Source of the DNA: CAZGSN01 sp964371655 | GTDB taxonomy: Bacteria; Desulfobacterota; Binatia; HRBIN30 | DNA length: 64,000 bases | NCBI GenBank assembly: GCA_964371655.1 | Contig: CAYJOD010000018.1 | Span: 1 to 64,000, forward strand | Direction of reading: 5' to 3' | Shown here: piece after piece, positions 53,381 to 61,501 of the stretch | How the letters are laid out: every line of letters begins with the position of its first letter | How positions within the stretch are numbered: position 1 is the stretch's first letter | Made by a program: the position numbers and the translations under genes | The notes under the pieces: generated by a model | What the model was told of the DNA's origin: nothing | Seen by the model: only the letters and a program-made list of their open reading frames with translations | The model's database searches: none

Positions 53381-53701
53381 GCTGGGCTGGCAGAAGGGGA
53401 CACAGGCCCCTTGGCGATCCGGAATTTCAGTGGGCTTCTTGCCCTCCGCTTGGGAGAGTGTCGATTTTCTCGCGACCCTGCCCTTCGAGACGCCGCCCAA
53501 AGAGGGCGAACGGAAGCTGGTTTGATTTCATTGAGCATTTGTCCGTTCGTGCTGACGAGGCCCCTTCTTCTGGGGCCGTCTCGAAGCACGATTTCGAATT
53601 TCTCGACAGTCTCCTCGCGCTGGGGAAGCTCGTCACAAACTCTGAGGCCAAGCTCACGTGGTGGGTTGCCCGCTAGGCTCGTGCGCCGTAAGCTTCAAAA
53701 C
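53381..53701. repeat. Spacer with CCCTTCGAGACGCCGCC repeat
   Basis: CTGCCCTTCGAGACGCCGCC (53483-53502) recurs at about 4799-4818. A second GGCCGTCTCGAAGC arm (about 53573) gives an inverted pair around 70 bases. The open frame that runs into the next gene through this region is compositional. Confidence 0.5.
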
Positions 53702-54496
53702 ATGAACCAAGGTCCGAGGTGGAGTTTGGTCGTCGTCGCCTTGATCAGTAGCGCGCTTGGCGGCGCCGGGTGTCACTCACAGAAGCCGGCAGATATCGAA
53801 GTCGTTGTGAACAGCGTCGGCATCGACAGCGTGTCGGGAGCGCCGGTAGTCTTGCTGCAGGAACGTGGCGGGAAGCGCTCGCTACCGATTTGGATCGGGC
53901 CTCTGGAAGCGCAGTCGATTGCGATGCAGATCGACGGCGTGGCCGCCCCGCGGCCGCTGACCCATGACTTGCTCAAGAGCATCATCGACGGCGTCGGTGC
54001 TGAGCTCAATCGTGTCCTGATCAGCGAGCTGCAGGGTGGCAGCTATCACGCCCGCATCTTCCTGAGCGCCGGCGGTAAGGATTTCGATATCGACAGCCGC
54101 CCCAGCGATGCGATTGCTCTGGCCTTGCGGTTCAAGCGCCCCATTTGGATTGTTCCGGCGCTGTTGAGCGATTCATCGACGACGGAGCTTAGGCGCGCAC
54201 GCGCCTCCGAAACCTCCGTCAAGCTTGGGTACATCACGGCGCAGAATCTGACCGTCGAGCTGGCCGAGCTGTTGAGCATCTCGGCGGCTAGAGGTGTCTT
54301 GGTGGCAGACGTCGACGTCGCGGCCGCAGATGGCCTGCGCCGTGGCGATGTCATCTTCGAAGTCGATGGCCGTCCGGTCTACTCGGTTGGTGAGCTTCAC
54401 GCCCTGGTGAGTGTCCTGAAGAAGGGAAGCGAGGTGCGTCTCAGCGTACAACGCGGCAGCAACACCCTGGAAGTCCGCTTCCCGGCGACGGGATGA
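53702..54496 (+). CDS. Lipoprotein with BFN (DUF151) and PDZ domains
   Basis: This 264-residue protein starts MNQGPRWSLVVVALIS with a lipobox at C24 (GGAGCHS). Residues 32-160 are a bifunctional-nuclease/DUF151 domain: VVLLQERGGKRSLPIWIGPLE, AAPRPLTHDLLKSIIDGVGA, and FDIDSRPSDAIALALRFKRPIW, which is its signature. Residues 175-262 look like a PDZ domain (GVLVADVDVAAADGLRRGDV, IFEVDGRPVYSVGELHALV). BFN proteins are normally cytoplasmic and single-domain. A lipid-anchored, exported BFN fused to PDZ is unusual. It may bind protein C-termini at the membrane. It lies just before the respiratory operon. Confidence 0.7.
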   Translation: MNQGPRWSLVVVALISSALGGAGCHSQKPADIEVVVNSVGIDSVSGAPVVLLQERGGKRSLPIWIGPLEAQSIAMQIDGVAAPRPLTHDLLKSIIDGVGAELNRVLISELQGGSYHARIFLSAGGKDFDIDSRPSDAIALALRFKRPIWIVPALLSDSSTTELRRARASETSVKLGYITAQNLTVELAELLSISAARGVLVADVDVAAADGLRRGDVIFEVDGRPVYSVGELHALVSVLKKGSEVRLSVQRGSNTLEVRFPATG

Positions 54497-54739
54497 GACG
54501 GGATTAGAAGGGTATCTGGTATCTCGTATCTGGTTTCTGGTCGGCACCTCAGGAACCTGATGTCAGATCATGTCATCTTCCAATAAGGAGTGATGCTCAA
54601 TTCATTAGTCGAACGCGGCGCGGACCCCGTTGACGAACGCGGGGCGGGCATGCGAAGTATCCGCCCCCCGGGAGCTTGCAGAGTGACACACCCCAATGGT
54701 GCGGGTGGATCACAGCGTGTTTCGGTCCTGGTCAAAGAC

Positions 54740-55093
54740 GTGAGTGACACAAGGCAAGCGACGGAGGAAGAATACGCGCTACGGCGGAAGGTCGATGCAC
54801 TGGCGCGCGAGATTGCCGAAGCGATCAATACGAGCCCGGCGGACGAGCGTGAAGTGCTGCGAGAATTTGCCGTCAGTCAGGTGCGCGACCAGGTGCGGAT
54901 CATTGACACACGGGCGCTTGCGGCATCGAGCCGGCCCGCGTCGTTCAGCCCGCTGGCGATTGCCATTCCATTCTTTATGATGGGTACCGTCTTGCTCTTT
55001 CTGTTCCCGTTGATGGGACTGGCGATGTTCGGCGCAGCTGCGATTATGGTCGGCTGGGGAGTGTTAACGGCATTGTTCTCGCGCAGTAGGTAA
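54740..55093 (+). CDS. Membrane protein upstream of the Rieske gene
   Basis: This 117-residue protein starts VSDTRQATEEEYALRRKVDA, with a soluble helical part and a C-terminal hydrophobic region (AIPFFMMGTVLLFLFPLMGL, AMFGAAAIMVGWGVLTALF) making two helices. I chose the GTG at 54740 because the 50 codons above it lack protein character. It ends 18 bases before the Rieske start and is probably cotranscribed. It might be an assembly or accessory subunit of the complex. No family is recognised. Confidence 0.55.
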   Translation: MSDTRQATEEEYALRRKVDALAREIAEAINTSPADEREVLREFAVSQVRDQVRIIDTRALAASSRPASFSPLAIAIPFFMMGTVLLFLFPLMGLAMFGAAAIMVGWGVLTALFSRSR

Positions 55094-55111
55094 TCCGAGG
55101 TACAAGGGCAT

Positions 55112-55705
55112 ATGGCGAAGGCGGAAAAGCAACAATCAGCGGAAGAGCTGGCGGCTCTCGAGGAGCGCCGCCGCATCGAGCAAGCGTTCGAACGCGCCAA
55201 ACGCGATCGCGAGCGGGCTCAGCTTGGCGGTTTGTGGTCGCGACGGGATTTTTTCGGTCGCCTGAGCTGGGGCGGGTTCGGGTTGTTCTCGGCCGTCACC
55301 TTGCTTGCGGCCGTGCGCTCGGCGTTTCCGCGGGTCCTGTTCACCCCTCCATCGAGCTTCAAGGCCGGAGTTCCCGACGACTACGCCCTTGGCGAAGTCA
55401 GCGAGAAGTTCAAAACCGAATTCCGTGTCTGGATCGTACGCGAGAGCGACGGTTTCTATGCGATCTTCGCCAAGTGCACCCATCTCGGTTGCACGCCGCG
55501 TTGGCTTGCGGCCGAGAACAAGTTCAAGTGTCCGTGCCACGGCAGTGGCTACTACAAGGACGGTGTGAACTTTGAAGGTCCGGCGCCGCGACCAATGGAT
55601 CGCGTCCGCATCACCCGCGGGGAAGACGGGCAAATTGTGGTCGACACCAGCGTGAAGTACAAGTTCGGCACCTGGGAGAAGCCCGGTGCCTTCCTCAAAG
55701 TGTAG
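55112..55705 (+). CDS. Rieske iron-sulfur protein
   Basis: This 197-residue membrane-anchored Rieske subunit has [2Fe-2S] ligands in CTHLGC (C122, H124) and CPCHGSGYY (C142, H143), with C127 and C140 as the disulfide pair. The N-terminal 40 residues are highly charged and helical, followed by SRRDFFGRLSWGG (43-55), a twin-arginine-type motif and membrane anchor. It transfers electrons from quinol on cytochrome b to cytochrome c. It heads the Rieske / cytochrome b / subunit IV / octaheme cytochrome operon. Confidence 0.92.
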   Translation: MAKAEKQQSAEELAALEERRRIEQAFERAKRDRERAQLGGLWSRRDFFGRLSWGGFGLFSAVTLLAAVRSAFPRVLFTPPSSFKAGVPDDYALGEVSEKFKTEFRVWIVRESDGFYAIFAKCTHLGCTPRWLAAENKFKCPCHGSGYYKDGVNFEGPAPRPMDRVRITRGEDGQIVVDTSVKYKFGTWEKPGAFLKV

Positions 55706-55739
55706 TGATTTTTCAACCAACCATCTGGGATAGGGAAGC

Positions 55740-56507
55740 ATGAGCAAGTTCGAAGAACTCAAACGTCAGATCATGGAATCACAGGTCTGGCAGTCGATTT
55801 TCCGCCATGGGTACGAGGATACGCCGCGCAACCGCATTCTCATGGTATCGGGCAACGTGTGGCTGCATTTGCATCCATCAAAGATCCGCAAGCACGCCAT
55901 TCGCTTGCGCTTCACTTGGTGCATGGGCGGCATCACCTTTTTGATGTTCTTGATCACGGTAGTGACCGGGGTTTATCTGATGTTCTACTACCGGCCGACG
56001 CCGGAGTACGCCTACGCCGATATGAAGTATCTCGAATTCGACATGCCCTTCGGCATGTTGATGCGCAACATGCACCGCTGGGCGGCGCACGGTATGGTGA
56101 TCGCCGTATGGCTGCACATGTTCCGCGTCTTCTTGACCGGCTCCTACAAGCCGCCGCGCGAGTTCAACTGGTTGGTCGGTGTCATCCTGCTGGTCCTGAC
56201 CCTGCTGCTGAGCTTCACCGGCTACCTGCTGCCTTGGGATCAGCTGGCGATTTGGGCGGTGACGGTAGGATCGAATATGGGCGCGGCGACGCCGCTGCTC
56301 GGACACCAGGGACCGTTCGGAGATCTCCTCGTGAACCCCATCTACGACGCGCGCGCCTTTCTGTTCGGCGGCGGCGAGATCGGTCCGCACACGTTGATGC
56401 GCTTCTACATTCTGCATTGCATCTTCATTCCCCTGGTTGCCAGCCTGTTCATGGCCGTGCATTTCTGGCGCATCCGGCGCGATGGAATTTCAGGCCCGGC
56501 GGTCTGA
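55740..56507 (+). CDS. Cytochrome b, N-terminal half (b6-like)
   Basis: This 255-residue membrane subunit carries the first four helices. The two heme-binding His pairs are H111 and H116 region (NMHRWAAHGMVIAVWLHMF) with the second pair in PHTLMRFYILHCIFIP (near 218-230). The quinol-site text is GVYLMFYYRPTP near 78 and TGYLLPWDQLAIWA near 160. A long N-terminal extension of about 45 residues precedes the first helix. It is the b6-type half of a split cytochrome b, completed by the gene at 56691. CATCTGGGATAGGG precedes the start. Confidence 0.92.
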   Translation: MSKFEELKRQIMESQVWQSIFRHGYEDTPRNRILMVSGNVWLHLHPSKIRKHAIRLRFTWCMGGITFLMFLITVVTGVYLMFYYRPTPEYAYADMKYLEFDMPFGMLMRNMHRWAAHGMVIAVWLHMFRVFLTGSYKPPREFNWLVGVILLVLTLLLSFTGYLLPWDQLAIWAVTVGSNMGAATPLLGHQGPFGDLLVNPIYDARAFLFGGGEIGPHTLMRFYILHCIFIPLVASLFMAVHFWRIRRDGISGPAV

Positions 56508-56524
56508 TCGAAGGGGGAACGGTT

Positions 56525-56686
56525 GTGCCGTCGGAGTTGAAGGGAACAATCGCAAGCTTGGTGCTGCTTGGTATCACGATGGTGATGCCAGGCGGACGCG
56601 TGCTCGTCCTCCCAGCGATATTCATCCTGATGCTGGTGCTGCTCTACTGGGCCGCGAAGCCTAGAAAGAAGAAAGAGGAGGAGTAG
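56525..56686 (+). CDS. Tiny membrane protein between the two cytochrome b halves
   Basis: A 53-codon frame starting at GTG (MPSELKGTIASLVLLGITMV), with GAAGGGGG 8 bases upstream. Two short hydrophobic stretches (GTIASLVLLGITMVMPGG and RVLVLPAIFILMLVLLYWAA) are followed by a basic/acidic tail KPRKKKEEE. It ends 4 bases before the subunit IV gene. b6f-type complexes have small one- to two-helix subunits, so this may be a new counterpart. No homologue is recognised by me. Confidence 0.6.
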   Translation: MPSELKGTIASLVLLGITMVMPGGRVLVLPAIFILMLVLLYWAAKPRKKKEEE

Positions 56687-56690
56687 GACG

Positions 56691-57512
56691 GTGGCAAACT
56701 CGCAAGCAAGGCCACTCGAGAAACCCGAACCTGCGGCGCGTCGCGCCGAGGTCGCGATCAAGAAGGCCACCGGTCCGGGCGACGACAAGGTTCACACCTG
56801 GCCGCACCTGGTGCGCATCGAGTTCCTCGTCGCCATCCTCATCGTGGTTCTGCTGATCGTGTGGTCGTTGCTCGTTGACGCACCGCTCGAACAGCCGGCC
56901 AACCCGGCGCGGACGCCGAACCCTTCGAAGGCGCCGTGGTATTTCCTCGGCCTGCAAGAGATGCTCGTTTTCTTCGATCCCTGGCATGCGGGGGTGGTGT
57001 TGCCGAGCTTCATCATCATGGGTTTGATGGTCATCCCGTACATCGACATCAATCCCAAGGGGAATGGCTACTACACCTTCATCGAGCGCAAGTTCGAGCT
57101 CACGACCTTCTTCCTCGGCTTCCACGTCCTGTGGGTATCGTTGATCGTCATCGGCACCTTCTTGCGCGGACCGGGATGGAATTGGTTCTGGCCGTGGGAA
57201 CCGTGGGATTTGCACCGGGTCGAGGCGATGACCAATGTCGATCTGCCGTACCTGCTCGGGTTCCGCGATCCGACCGCCTCCATGATTTTCGGGGCGCTGT
57301 TGGTGGGTGGCTACTTCGTACTCGGTACGCTGGCGATGTACTGGTGGGTGATCTGGCTCAAGGGTGTGGAGTTCATGCAACGCTGGGGGATGCCGCGTTT
57401 CATGATCACCTCGTTCTTGTTCCTCAACATGATGGCGGTTCTGATCAAGATGCTGTTACGGCATGCACTCAACATCAAGTACGTGCTGCCGACGCCGTGG
57501 ATCAACATTTAG
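56691..57512 (+). CDS. Cytochrome b, C-terminal half (subunit IV-like)
   Basis: This 273-residue subunit IV-type protein starts at GTG (MANSQARPLEKPEPAARR). It carries the quinol-site PEWY-like segment, here SKAPWYFLGLQEMLVFFDPW (about 84-103), and about six hydrophobic segments including LVRIEFLVAILIVVLLIVWS and TTFFLGFHVLWVSLIVIGTF. It carries extra helices beyond the classic subunit IV. With the upstream half it forms the membrane core. The unusual Trp/Pro-rich loop GPGWNWFWPWEPWD near 160-173 is notable. Confidence 0.88.
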   Translation: MANSQARPLEKPEPAARRAEVAIKKATGPGDDKVHTWPHLVRIEFLVAILIVVLLIVWSLLVDAPLEQPANPARTPNPSKAPWYFLGLQEMLVFFDPWHAGVVLPSFIIMGLMVIPYIDINPKGNGYYTFIERKFELTTFFLGFHVLWVSLIVIGTFLRGPGWNWFWPWEPWDLHRVEAMTNVDLPYLLGFRDPTASMIFGALLVGGYFVLGTLAMYWWVIWLKGVEFMQRWGMPRFMITSFLFLNMMAVLIKMLLRHALNIKYVLPTPWINI

Positions 57513-57536
57513 GGCTAGTGGTCTCTGCGACCATGC

Positions 57537-57740
57537 TTGGGAGCTGTGACTTTCAGCGCCGGTGTGCTTGTGTTCTACCTCGCGAAACTCGTCCAAGCGC
57601 TCGGCTTTGTCTACGTTAGCTATGCGTTGTTCGTCGGATTTACGGAAGCCAACAGCATGGGGCCGGAGATGCAGTGGATGATGACCGGTGCGGCGGTATT
57701 TCTCGTAGGACGCCTGATCGAGTGGAAGGCGTCCGCATAA
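57537..57740 (+). CDS. Small membrane protein of the respiratory operon
   Basis: A 67-residue frame (MGAVTFSAGVLVFYLAKLVQ) with two hydrophobic helices (about 5-30, 46-62) separated by a short loop (TEANSMGPEMQWMM). The start is TTG at 57537 or GTG at 57546; no strong ribosome site is seen. It lies 24 bases after the subunit IV gene and 59 before the octaheme cytochrome. Its size, topology and position suggest a small structural subunit. The identity is unknown. Confidence 0.55.
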   Translation: MGAVTFSAGVLVFYLAKLVQALGFVYVSYALFVGFTEANSMGPEMQWMMTGAAVFLVGRLIEWKASA

Positions 57741-57744
57741 CGGC

Positions 57745-57778
57745 CCGTTGAAAAACTGGACGACAGGTTTTTCAGCGG
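57745..57778 (+). repeat. Palindrome before the octaheme cytochrome gene
   Basis: CCGTTGAAAAACTGGACGAC (57745-57764) and AGGTTTTTCAGCGG (57765-57778) form an imperfect hairpin of the 'TTTTTCAACGG' dispersed family. It sits in the operon just upstream of the cytochrome start. It may set the relative amount of cytochrome by partial termination. Confidence 0.45.
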
Positions 57779-57799
57779 ACTGATCTTAGGGGTAAGCGC

Positions 57800-60526
57800 G
57801 TGGCACGACGTGAAGCAAGTTTAGACGACGAGAAGCGATCCTACAGCGCCATTTTCCTGGTCTGCGTCGGATTGCTGCTGTTCGCCGCCGCCTGGGCGGT
57901 GTGGGACGACGAGATCTCGCGGCGTCCCTGGAAGCTGCATCAGGCTGAGTTCTCCCAGCTCGAGAAGGCCAAGATCCGGGCCGACATTGATGCGGAGAAC
58001 CAGCGCCTGCAGGCCAATCCGGAATATCAACAGGCCGCCAAGGATCTCGCCGCTGCGCAGGCGCGGCTGCAGTCGGGTGCGACCACCGACCGCCTGGCCC
58101 AGCTGGAGGCGAAGAGCAAGGAGGCCACGGTTCGTTTCAATGAAGCCGATCTGGCCCTGCGGATCGTGAAGAGTCGACTCGAAGAAGGGTGGTACGAGTA
58201 CGAGGCGGCGGGATTGGCGCACCGCCCCGCCGAGAAGTATCACCAGCATGTCGAAGAGCTCGAGCACGACAAGATCGAGATCCAGAAGCGCTTTGACGAA
58301 ACCAAGGGTGAGGTGACGCGCATCAAGAACGAGACGAATGAAATCGCCGGTGAGGTGAAGACCTTGGAGGCCAAGGTCAAGAAGCTCGCCGACCATCGCG
58401 ATTTCCTGGTCGATCGTCTCGGTGGGATATCGCTGGCAAGCTTCGCCGGCATCGAGCTGCCGAAGATCCCGAAGATCAACCAAGTGGTTCTCCCCGATTT
58501 TGAACGCAACAATTTCGATCAACCGGTGGCGCGCGTCGAGCGTTGCGTGTCGTGCCATGTCGGCATCGACAAGCCCGGCTTCGAGAGCTCCCCGCAGCCG
58601 TACCGAACCCACCCGGATCGCGACCGCATCCTGGGTAAGCATCCGATCGAGCGCTTCGGCTGCACGCCCTGCCATCAAGGCCAAGGGGCCGCGGTCAACA
58701 GCCCCGAGCAAGCTCACGGCGAGGTGCCGCACTGGGAAAAACCGCTCCTGCGCGGCGAGGCGATGCAGGCCATGTGCATCAAGTGTCACGCCATCGTCGA
58801 GGGTCTGCCGCACGCCGAAACCATCGCCCGCGGCGAGAATCTCTTCGAGGAGCTCGGCTGCCACGGCTGCCATCTGGCCAGCGGTTACGAGAGCCTCGCC
58901 AAGGTCGGGCCGTATTTGCGCCTGGCCGCCGCCAAGTTGGAACCGACGTGGTTGGTGCGTTGGGTCACCAATCCGCATGAGTATCGCCCCAACACCCGCA
59001 TGCCGAACTTCATGTTCAAGCGCGACGAAGCCGAGGCGATCGCGGGATACCTGTTGTCGGCCACCAAGGATGCAAGCCAGGAGTGGCTGGCGACGCGGCC
59101 CATGCCCGAGGGCATCGACCCGACCGACGCAACCCTGACGGCCAAGGGTAAGGAGCTGGTCGACAGCATCGGCTGCCGCGGCTGCCACGGCTTCGCTGCA
59201 GGCGAGTCTCCCGCGTATCTCGGTGAGCACAAGGACATCGCTCCCAACCTCAGCAATGTTGCCGAGAAGACCGATGCGCGCTGGATCTACTACTGGCTCA
59301 AGGGACCGCGCCAGTACTCGCCGGTATCGCGCATGCCGAGCCTGCGTCTCAGCGATGACGATGCGAAGGCTCTGGTCTCGTACATCCTCACCCTGGGTAA
59401 TCGTAAGACCGAGACTGGGATCGAGGAGCGACTCACGCGCGCCGAGAACGTCGAACGCGGTAAGGCCCTGGTCAGGAAATATGGCTGCTTTGCCTGCCAC
59501 GACATCCCCGGTATGGAGAAGGAATCGCGTGTCGGTGCCGAGCTCGCGTCATTTGGCTCGAAGGCTCTCGAAGAGCTCTTCTTTGGCAACCACACGGATA
59601 TCCCGCACGCGTGGGATGATTGGACGTACAACAAGCTCAAGACGCCGAGGACCTATGCCACCGAGCGGATCGAGCAAGCGATGCCGCAGTTCGACCTCGC
59701 CGATGCCGATATCCGTGCCTTGCGCGTTTTCCTGAAGAGTCGCACCGCGTGGCAGTACCCGACGAAGTACTGGGCTCTCGGCGATGTCCGCGGCAAGCGC
59801 CTCGTCGAAGGGCGGCGCCTGATTGCGCGTTACAACTGCGTTGGCTGCCACGTTATCGAGAACGCGGGCGGAGCCATCCGCGCGCGTTACAAGGATGCAC
59901 CGACCATGGCGCCGCCGATCCTCAACGGCGAGGGGGCGAAGGTGCAACCCGATTGGTTCTTCGGCTTCCTCAAACAGCCGGTGCCGATTCGCCCGTGGCT
60001 CAAACTGCGCATGCCCACCTTCGGTCTCTCCGATCCCGAGGCCGAAGTGGCGATCGAGTACTTTACCGCCGTCGACGATATCCACGTGTCGTTCGTTTAC
60101 GTCGACGAGACGAAGATCCCATCCGAGAACATCCTGGCAGCGCAGAAGCTGGTGACGGCCGACTACTTCAACTGCTTCTCCTGCCACCAGCAAGGCCCGC
60201 GTCGTCCGGAGGGGCCGCCGGAGGGATGGGCGCCCGACCTGGGGATGGCACGCCGACGTCTAAATCCGGGATGGATCGTGCGCTGGCTGCACAATCCGCA
60301 GAAGGTTACGCCGGGTACGAAGATGCCCTCGTTCTACGAAACCAGCGAGGACGGCAAAGCACAGGGTGGTCCTGACGACATCTTCGACGGTGACAACGAG
60401 AAGCAGATCGTGGCCTTGCGCGACTACTTGATGGTACTCAACAATGCTGATGAGGTCTTGGAACGGAATCAGAAAGGCGCATTGGCGGTGGCTCCGGCCA
60501 CCGACAACGCCCAGCATCCGAACTGA
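57800..60526 (+). CDS. Membrane-anchored octaheme cytochrome c with coiled coil
   Basis: This 908-residue protein has eight CxxCH heme sites: CVSCH (249), CTPCH (288), CIKCH (326), CHGCH (354), CRGCH (459), CFACH (563), CVGCH (680) and CFSCH (792). An N-terminal membrane segment (YSAIFLVCVGLLLFAAAWAV, near 15-34) and a coiled coil of about 180 residues (50-215; QLEKAKIRADIDAENQRLQ) come before the hemes. The late hemes sit in repeated domains of about 110 residues with MPxF/MPSL Met-like axial ligands. It probably accepts electrons from the b/Rieske complex and passes them to an oxidase or a soluble carrier. It is far larger than the usual cytochrome c1 or cytochrome f. Confidence 0.88.
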   Translation: MARREASLDDEKRSYSAIFLVCVGLLLFAAAWAVWDDEISRRPWKLHQAEFSQLEKAKIRADIDAENQRLQANPEYQQAAKDLAAAQARLQSGATTDRLAQLEAKSKEATVRFNEADLALRIVKSRLEEGWYEYEAAGLAHRPAEKYHQHVEELEHDKIEIQKRFDETKGEVTRIKNETNEIAGEVKTLEAKVKKLADHRDFLVDRLGGISLASFAGIELPKIPKINQVVLPDFERNNFDQPVARVERCVSCHVGIDKPGFESSPQPYRTHPDRDRILGKHPIERFGCTPCHQGQGAAVNSPEQAHGEVPHWEKPLLRGEAMQAMCIKCHAIVEGLPHAETIARGENLFEELGCHGCHLASGYESLAKVGPYLRLAAAKLEPTWLVRWVTNPHEYRPNTRMPNFMFKRDEAEAIAGYLLSATKDASQEWLATRPMPEGIDPTDATLTAKGKELVDSIGCRGCHGFAAGESPAYLGEHKDIAPNLSNVAEKTDARWIYYWLKGPRQYSPVSRMPSLRLSDDDAKALVSYILTLGNRKTETGIEERLTRAENVERGKALVRKYGCFACHDIPGMEKESRVGAELASFGSKALEELFFGNHTDIPHAWDDWTYNKLKTPRTYATERIEQAMPQFDLADADIRALRVFLKSRTAWQYPTKYWALGDVRGKRLVEGRRLIARYNCVGCHVIENAGGAIRARYKDAPTMAPPILNGEGAKVQPDWFFGFLKQPVPIRPWLKLRMPTFGLSDPEAEVAIEYFTAVDDIHVSFVYVDETKIPSENILAAQKLVTADYFNCFSCHQQGPRRPEGPPEGWAPDLGMARRRLNPGWIVRWLHNPQKVTPGTKMPSFYETSEDGKAQGGPDDIFDGDNEKQIVALRDYLMVLNNADEVLERNQKGALAVAPATDNAQHPN

Positions 60527-60554
60527 GAAAATCTCACAAAGGAGGAGAAGGAAC

Positions 60555-61265
60555 ATGCGTAAGATAATTGGATTGATGGCAATGGCGGCTGTGTGCGCGG
60601 CTCCGGTGATGGCCTACGAAGGCGGACCGGTCTCCGGCGGCGGCTCGATTTCCGGAACCGTGAAGCTGCAAGGCGCGGCTCCCGCGGCGAAGCTCGTGGA
60701 CGTCACCAAGGACAAAGAAGTCTGCGGCGCCCATGGTGACCTGAAAGCCGAGGACCTCGTCGTCGGCGCCAACAACGGAGTGGCGAACGCGGTCGTTTCG
60801 ATCGTGACGATCGCCAAGGGCAAGGCGATCGAGGCGGCCACCCCGAGCCTCGACCAAAACGGCTGCAAGTACGTCCCGCACGTCCTTGCCTTCCCGGCCG
60901 GCAGCACCGTGAAGATTCTCAACAGCGACGGCATCCTGCACAACATCCATACGTACAGCACCAAGAATCCTTCGGTGAACCTGGCGCAGCCGAAGTTCAA
61001 GAAGGAGATGCAGCAGAAGTTCGAGCAGCCCGAAACCATCAAGGTGACGTGCGACGCGCACGGCTGGATGTCGGGCTACTTTATTTCGCAGGATCACCCC
61101 TACTATGCGGTGACCGATGCCAACGGCGGCTTCAAGCTGACCGACGTCCCCGCCGGCGAGTACGAGCTCAAAGTGTGGCACGAGAAGCTCGGCGAGAAGA
61201 CCACCAAGGTTACGGTCGCGGCCGGCGCTGAGGTCAAGAGCGACTTCGAGCTGGCAGCGAAATAA
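60555..61265 (+). CDS. Exported cupredoxin-like protein
   Basis: This 236-residue protein has a signal (MRKIIGLMAMAAVCAAPVMA) and AAAGGAGGAGAAGG upstream. Residues 95-175 fit a blue-copper fold: HNIHTYSTKNP with His, then VTCDAHGWMSGYF, where C, H and M follow as Cys-x-x-His-x-x-Met-type ligands. The last 60 residues (ITDANGGFKLTDVPAGEYEL-like) are a carboxypeptidase-regulatory-like beta domain. It is 28 bases after the octaheme cytochrome, so it may be the periplasmic electron acceptor of the complex or a donor to an oxidase. Confidence 0.75.
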   Translation: MRKIIGLMAMAAVCAAPVMAYEGGPVSGGGSISGTVKLQGAAPAAKLVDVTKDKEVCGAHGDLKAEDLVVGANNGVANAVVSIVTIAKGKAIEAATPSLDQNGCKYVPHVLAFPAGSTVKILNSDGILHNIHTYSTKNPSVNLAQPKFKKEMQQKFEQPETIKVTCDAHGWMSGYFISQDHPYYAVTDANGGFKLTDVPAGEYELKVWHEKLGEKTTKVTVAAGAEVKSDFELAAK

Positions 61266-61501
61266 GAAGCCAAGGTCCGGCTTACGCAATCGGCGGCGCG
61301 GTCCTGACAGCAGTGCTGCGCCGCCTTCGTCTAGTACCGTGCTGATCGCCCTCACCCCGACCCTCTCCCAGAGGGAGAGGGAGAAAGGCAAGCTCCCCTC
61401 TCCCTCTGGGAGAGGGTTAGGGTGAGGGTTCTTCGGCGCATTCGGTCAGGATTCCTACTGTGGGCTTCTGACTCAGGACACTAAGCTCACACACGACAGA
61501 C
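61266..61501. repeat. GGGAGAGGGTTAGGGTGAGGG hairpin
   Basis: CCCTCACCCCGACCCTCTCC (61350-61369) and GGAGAGGGTTAGGGTGAGGG (61410-61429) form long inverted arms, with smaller CCCAGAGGGAGAGGG pieces inside. It is the same family as at 11.4, 42.7 and 63.4 kb. It separates the cupredoxin gene from ctaA and could end the upstream transcript. Confidence 0.6.

Noticed and set aside
57821..59500. A 559-codon open frame on the minus strand inside the octaheme cytochrome gene
   Set aside because: It is the antisense frame of a gene with GC-rich third positions; the heme motifs and domain structure are on the plus strand.
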